The translations under genes were made by a program, and so were the position numbers. This document shows, piece by piece, positions 62,379-64,000 of a DNA stretch of 64,000 nucleotides. Below the pieces are notes generated by a model that ran no database searches, was not told the origin of the DNA, and saw only the letters and a list, made by a program, of their open reading frames with translations. Source of the stretch: DASSUW01 sp963759375. GTDB taxonomy: Bacteria > Actinomycetota > Thermoleophilia > Solirubrobacterales > Solirubrobacteraceae. Every line of letters begins with the position of its first letter. Position 1 is the first letter of the stretch. Location of the stretch: NCBI GenBank assembly GCA_963759375.1, contig CAVWYY010000006.1, positions 248,001 through 312,000 of the forward strand, written 5' to 3'.

Positions 62379-62464
62379 TCGTGGACCGCGAACCTTAGAA
62401 GGAGCGGGGCTAGGGGCACGCTATAGTGGGGCGCCGCCGCGGACCGTCCGCGGCTTCGTGTGCC
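62379..62464. promoter_or_regulatory. Divergent lepA/rpsT control region
   Basis: Eighty-six bases. For rpsT the hexamer TATAGT at 62422-62427 is a clear -10. The leader then carries a hairpin, GCCGCGG (62436-62442) with CCGCGGC (62448-62454) and an ACCGT loop, 10 bases before the ATG. For lepA, on the minus strand, TCTAAG lies about 20 bases upstream of the ATG and is a weak candidate. No Shine-Dalgarno sequence is evident for either gene. Confidence 0.5.
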
Positions 62465-62725
62465 ATGGCCAACATCGCCTCACAGATCAAGCGCAACCAG
62501 CGGTCGCTCCGCGAGCGGGCCGAGAACCGCCAGTACACCTCGGCGGTCAAGACCTACTTCCGCCGGCTGCAGGCCGCCGTCGCCGAGGGCGACGACGAGA
62601 AGGCCGACGTCGAGCACAAGCGGCTCGTGCAGCTGATCGACAAGTCCGTCAAGCGCGGCGCGCTGCATCGCAACAACGGTGCGCGCAAGAAGGCCCGCGC
62701 CGCGCGGCTGCGCAAGACCTCCTAG
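62465..62725 (+). CDS. rpsT: 30S ribosomal protein S20
   Basis: 86 residues, usual length: MANIASQIKRNQRSLRERAENRQ at the start, two long basic helices and VKRGALHRNNGARKKARAARLRK at the end. An in-frame GTG-like extension exists upstream, but MANI is the conserved start. It binds 16S rRNA early in assembly. It ends one base before the stop of the convergent NTF2-like gene. Divergence from lepA is a common arrangement. Confidence 0.98.
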   Translation: MANIASQIKRNQRSLRERAENRQYTSAVKTYFRRLQAAVAEGDDEKADVEHKRLVQLIDKSVKRGALHRNNGARKKARAARLRKTS

Positions 62726-63061
62726 CTACTCGCTGACGTCCATCCGTGCGATCCGCCCGTCGCGGAACGCGTACGTGTGCGTGACCTCGCGGTCGTCGAG
62801 CAGCTCGCCGTCCTTCGAGTGGACGGTCTGGTGGACCGTGACGGTGACCGTGTCGCCGTCGACGTCGATCCGCGTGGGCTCGACCTTGCCGTCGATCGCG
62901 GCGAACTGGCGCGTCCAGTAGTCGCGGACCGCGTCCTTGCCGTGGAGCCGCCCGCCCTCCCAGGCGTTCGGCCAGTCGACGTCGGGCGCCATCAGCGCGA
63001 GGACCGCGTCGATGTCCCGGGCATTGAAGGAGGCGTAGAGGTCTCGGATCAGCGGCTTCAT
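62726..63061 (-). CDS. NTF2-like (SnoaL-type) protein
   Basis: 111 residues of the SnoaL/NTF2 fold: IRDLYASFNARDIDAVLALMAPDVDWPNAW, GKDAVRDYWTRQF and the strand region TVTVTVHQTVHSKDG to HTYAFRDGRIARMDVSE. Such proteins are often ester-cyclases or isomerases; no catalytic assignment is possible. The ATG at 63061 is favoured by family length; upstream GTG and TTG codons would extend it by three or six residues into the hairpin region. Confidence 0.82.
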   Translation of the reverse strand: MKPLIRDLYASFNARDIDAVLALMAPDVDWPNAWEGGRLHGKDAVRDYWTRQFAAIDGKVEPTRIDVDGDTVTVTVHQTVHSKDGELLDDREVTHTYAFRDGRIARMDVSE

Positions 63062-63073
63062 GGGACACACGAT

Positions 63074-63093
63074 ACGCAACCGTAAGGTTGCGT
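63074..63093. repeat. Short perfect hairpin upstream of the NTF2-like gene
   Basis: ACGCAACC and GGTTGCGT pair perfectly around a four-base GTAA loop, only 13 bases upstream of the gene start on the minus strand. It could be an operator or an mRNA hairpin. Confidence 0.45.
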
Positions 63094-63131
63094 GGCGCTT
63101 TCACCGTCGCTATGCGGAACAAAAGCGCCAC
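63092..63131 (-). terminator. Hairpin downstream of holA
   Basis: GTGGCGCTTT at 63092-63101 and AAAGCGCCAC at 63122-63131 form a perfect 10-bp stem with a 20-base loop. It lies 54 bases beyond the holA stop and may end its transcript, although no separate U run follows the stem. Confidence 0.4.
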
Positions 63132-63184
63132 GGACCCGCCGCGGCGCCTCGAACCCGCCTCCTTACAAGCCCGGGGTTAGACGC

Positions 63185-64000
63185 TCACCGCGCCGCGGCG
63201 ATCACGGCCCGAACCGCAGCCGTGTCCTCACCCAACGCCCCACCGGACCCGCCACGGCTCTCCACCTCGAGATCGGCCAGCAGCTCCAAGGCACGCCGAT
63301 ACGCCTCGGCATCCCGCGCCGACACGTCGGCGATCAGCCGGTCCGCGGCGAACGACGGCATCCGCAGCCCGCGCCGGATCTGCGCGGGCGGCTGCCCGGC
63401 CGCGAGCGCCTCGGCGATCGCCAGCGCGTCCCGGACCCGGCGGACCATCTGGTAGAGCAGGCTCGGCAGCCGCTCCCCCTGCTGGCGGAGCTCGAGCAGC
63501 AGCCGCGTGGCGGCCTTCTCGTCGCCGGCCACGAGGGCGTCCGCAAGTGTCCAGGCCTTGCGCTCGGCCGAGCTGGCGCACGACGCCTGCACCTCCTCGA
63601 CGCCGATCCGCGCCCCCTCGCCGTACTCGAGCGCCAGCTTCTCGAGCTCGCGCTCGAGCCGCAGCCGGCGGTCGCCGACCTGCGCGACGAGCGCCCGGGC
63701 GCCCTGGTCGTCGATCTCGATGCCGAGCTCCTTCGCCTGGCCGGCGATCCACTTCGGCAGCGCGCGGGCCTTCGGGATGTCCTCGGCGGCGACGATCCCG
63801 CCGGCGGCCTCGACCGCCTTCACCAGCGCGGGAGGCGTCTTGTACCGACCCTCCTCGCGGGCGAAGAACGCGACCGTGAGCGTGTCCGGATCCATGCTCT
63901 TCATCGCCGTGGCCACGTCGGCGACATCGCCGTCCTTCCAGCGCTCCACGCCATCGGCGATGATGAACCTCCGGCCGATCGCGAACGTCATCGCCGACAG
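63185..64000 (-). CDS. holA: DNA polymerase III delta subunit (partial)
   Basis: 272 codons are visible and the frame is open to the right edge; roughly the first 60-70 residues lie outside. The visible part has the delta-subunit AAA+ region (DTLTVAFFAREEGRYKTPPALVKAVEAAGG, WIAGQAKELGIEIDDQGARALVAQVGDRRLRLERELEKLALEYG) and the C-terminal helical collar (LADALVAGDEKAATRLLLELRQQGERLPSLLYQMVRRVRD). It opens the sliding clamp during loading. Its position close to rpsT is common in bacteria. Confidence 0.93.
   Translation of the reverse strand: MSAMTFAIGRRFIIADGVERWKDGDVADVATAMKSMDPDTLTVAFFAREEGRYKTPPALVKAVEAAGGIVAAEDIPKARALPKWIAGQAKELGIEIDDQGARALVAQVGDRRLRLERELEKLALEYGEGARIGVEEVQASCASSAERKAWTLADALVAGDEKAATRLLLELRQQGERLPSLLYQMVRRVRDALAIAEALAAGQPPAQIRRGLRMPSFAADRLIADVSARDAEAYRRALELLADLEVESRGGSGGALGEDTAAVRAVIAAAR

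Noticed and set aside
63146..63170. Possible half copy of the 13.65/34.2-kb palindrome (CCGCCTCCTTAC...AGCC)
   Set aside because: Only about 16 bases resemble one arm and the opposite arm is missing.

Overview
The window is a gene-dense, very high-GC stretch of a bacterial chromosome. Its gene content suggests an actinobacterium, and I infer a Thermoleophilia/Solirubrobacterales-type organism: menaquinone-type NDH-2, hisIE-trp order, mycobacterial-style HadA/HadB dehydratase pair, HrcA-DnaJ next to LepA and S20, many TTG/GTG starts, and stop/start overlaps (ATGA, GTGA, TTGA) between almost all neighbouring genes. No tRNA, rRNA, CRISPR array or recognisable insertion sequence was seen.

Region 1 (1-13.1 kb, minus strand) is one tightly overlapped catabolic operon. 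In transcription order it encodes a PpsA-like mobile subunit of a split PEP-synthase/phenylphosphate-synthase-like kinase, a three-subunit molybdenum hydroxylase (FAD, Mo, 2Fe-2S), an FAH-family hydrolase, an ABM mono-oxygenase-like protein, a membrane-anchored CoxG, an SDR, a GntR/FCD regulator, a cyclase-family hydrolase, the PpsB-like ATP-grasp subunit, an HD-cyclase fusion, a zinc alcohol dehydrogenase and an MFS transporter. A 17-bp palindrome over the divergent promoter at 13.08 kb is a candidate operator. I could not match the whole set to a known pathway, so this is the best candidate for an undescribed system.

Region 2 (13.1-16.8 kb) holds a DHFR-fold reductase, a 220-bp near-perfect palindrome, and a Tm-1-like pair (UPF0261 plus TIM-barrel) with a cupin, then a small transporter convergent with them. 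Region 3 (16.8-26 kb) has polA, an unrecognised Ala/Pro- and Gly/Arg-rich protein with 24-bp tandem repeats, an AI-2E/PerM-type transporter, NAD malic enzyme and small membrane proteins. Region 4 (25.9-31.3 kb) is a complete branched-chain amino acid ABC operon (livK-H-M-G-F) plus a small membrane protein. Region 5 (31.4-39.8 kb) is hisIE-trpEGDC-htrA-trpFBA, with an S1C protease and a palindromic repeat inserted in the middle.

Region 6 (39.9-45.6 kb) has an isoprenoid pair (FAD reductase, squalene/phytoene synthase) divergent from an ArsA-type ATPase with two PH-domain membrane proteins, then an AbiEi/DUF559 gene bracketed by two related 37-39 bp palindromes. Region 7 (45.6-51.4 kb) is yqeY-phoH-ybeY-era with an accessory hydrolase, an epimerase and a SIS isomerase nearby. 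Region 8 (51.4-62.4 kb) is a long co-directional run: lepA-hadA-hadB-GH13-hrcA-dnaJ-two PrmA paralogues-ilvA-ndh-DMT transporter. Region 9 has rpsT, an NTF2-like protein and the 3' part of holA.

Caveat: four genes (coxL-like, the repeat protein, livK, GH13) each carry a single net +1 frameshift. Three of the four lie in or beside short G/C-rich homopolymer or repeat tracts. Sequencing or assembly error is more likely than real decay, but cannot be excluded from the sequence alone.
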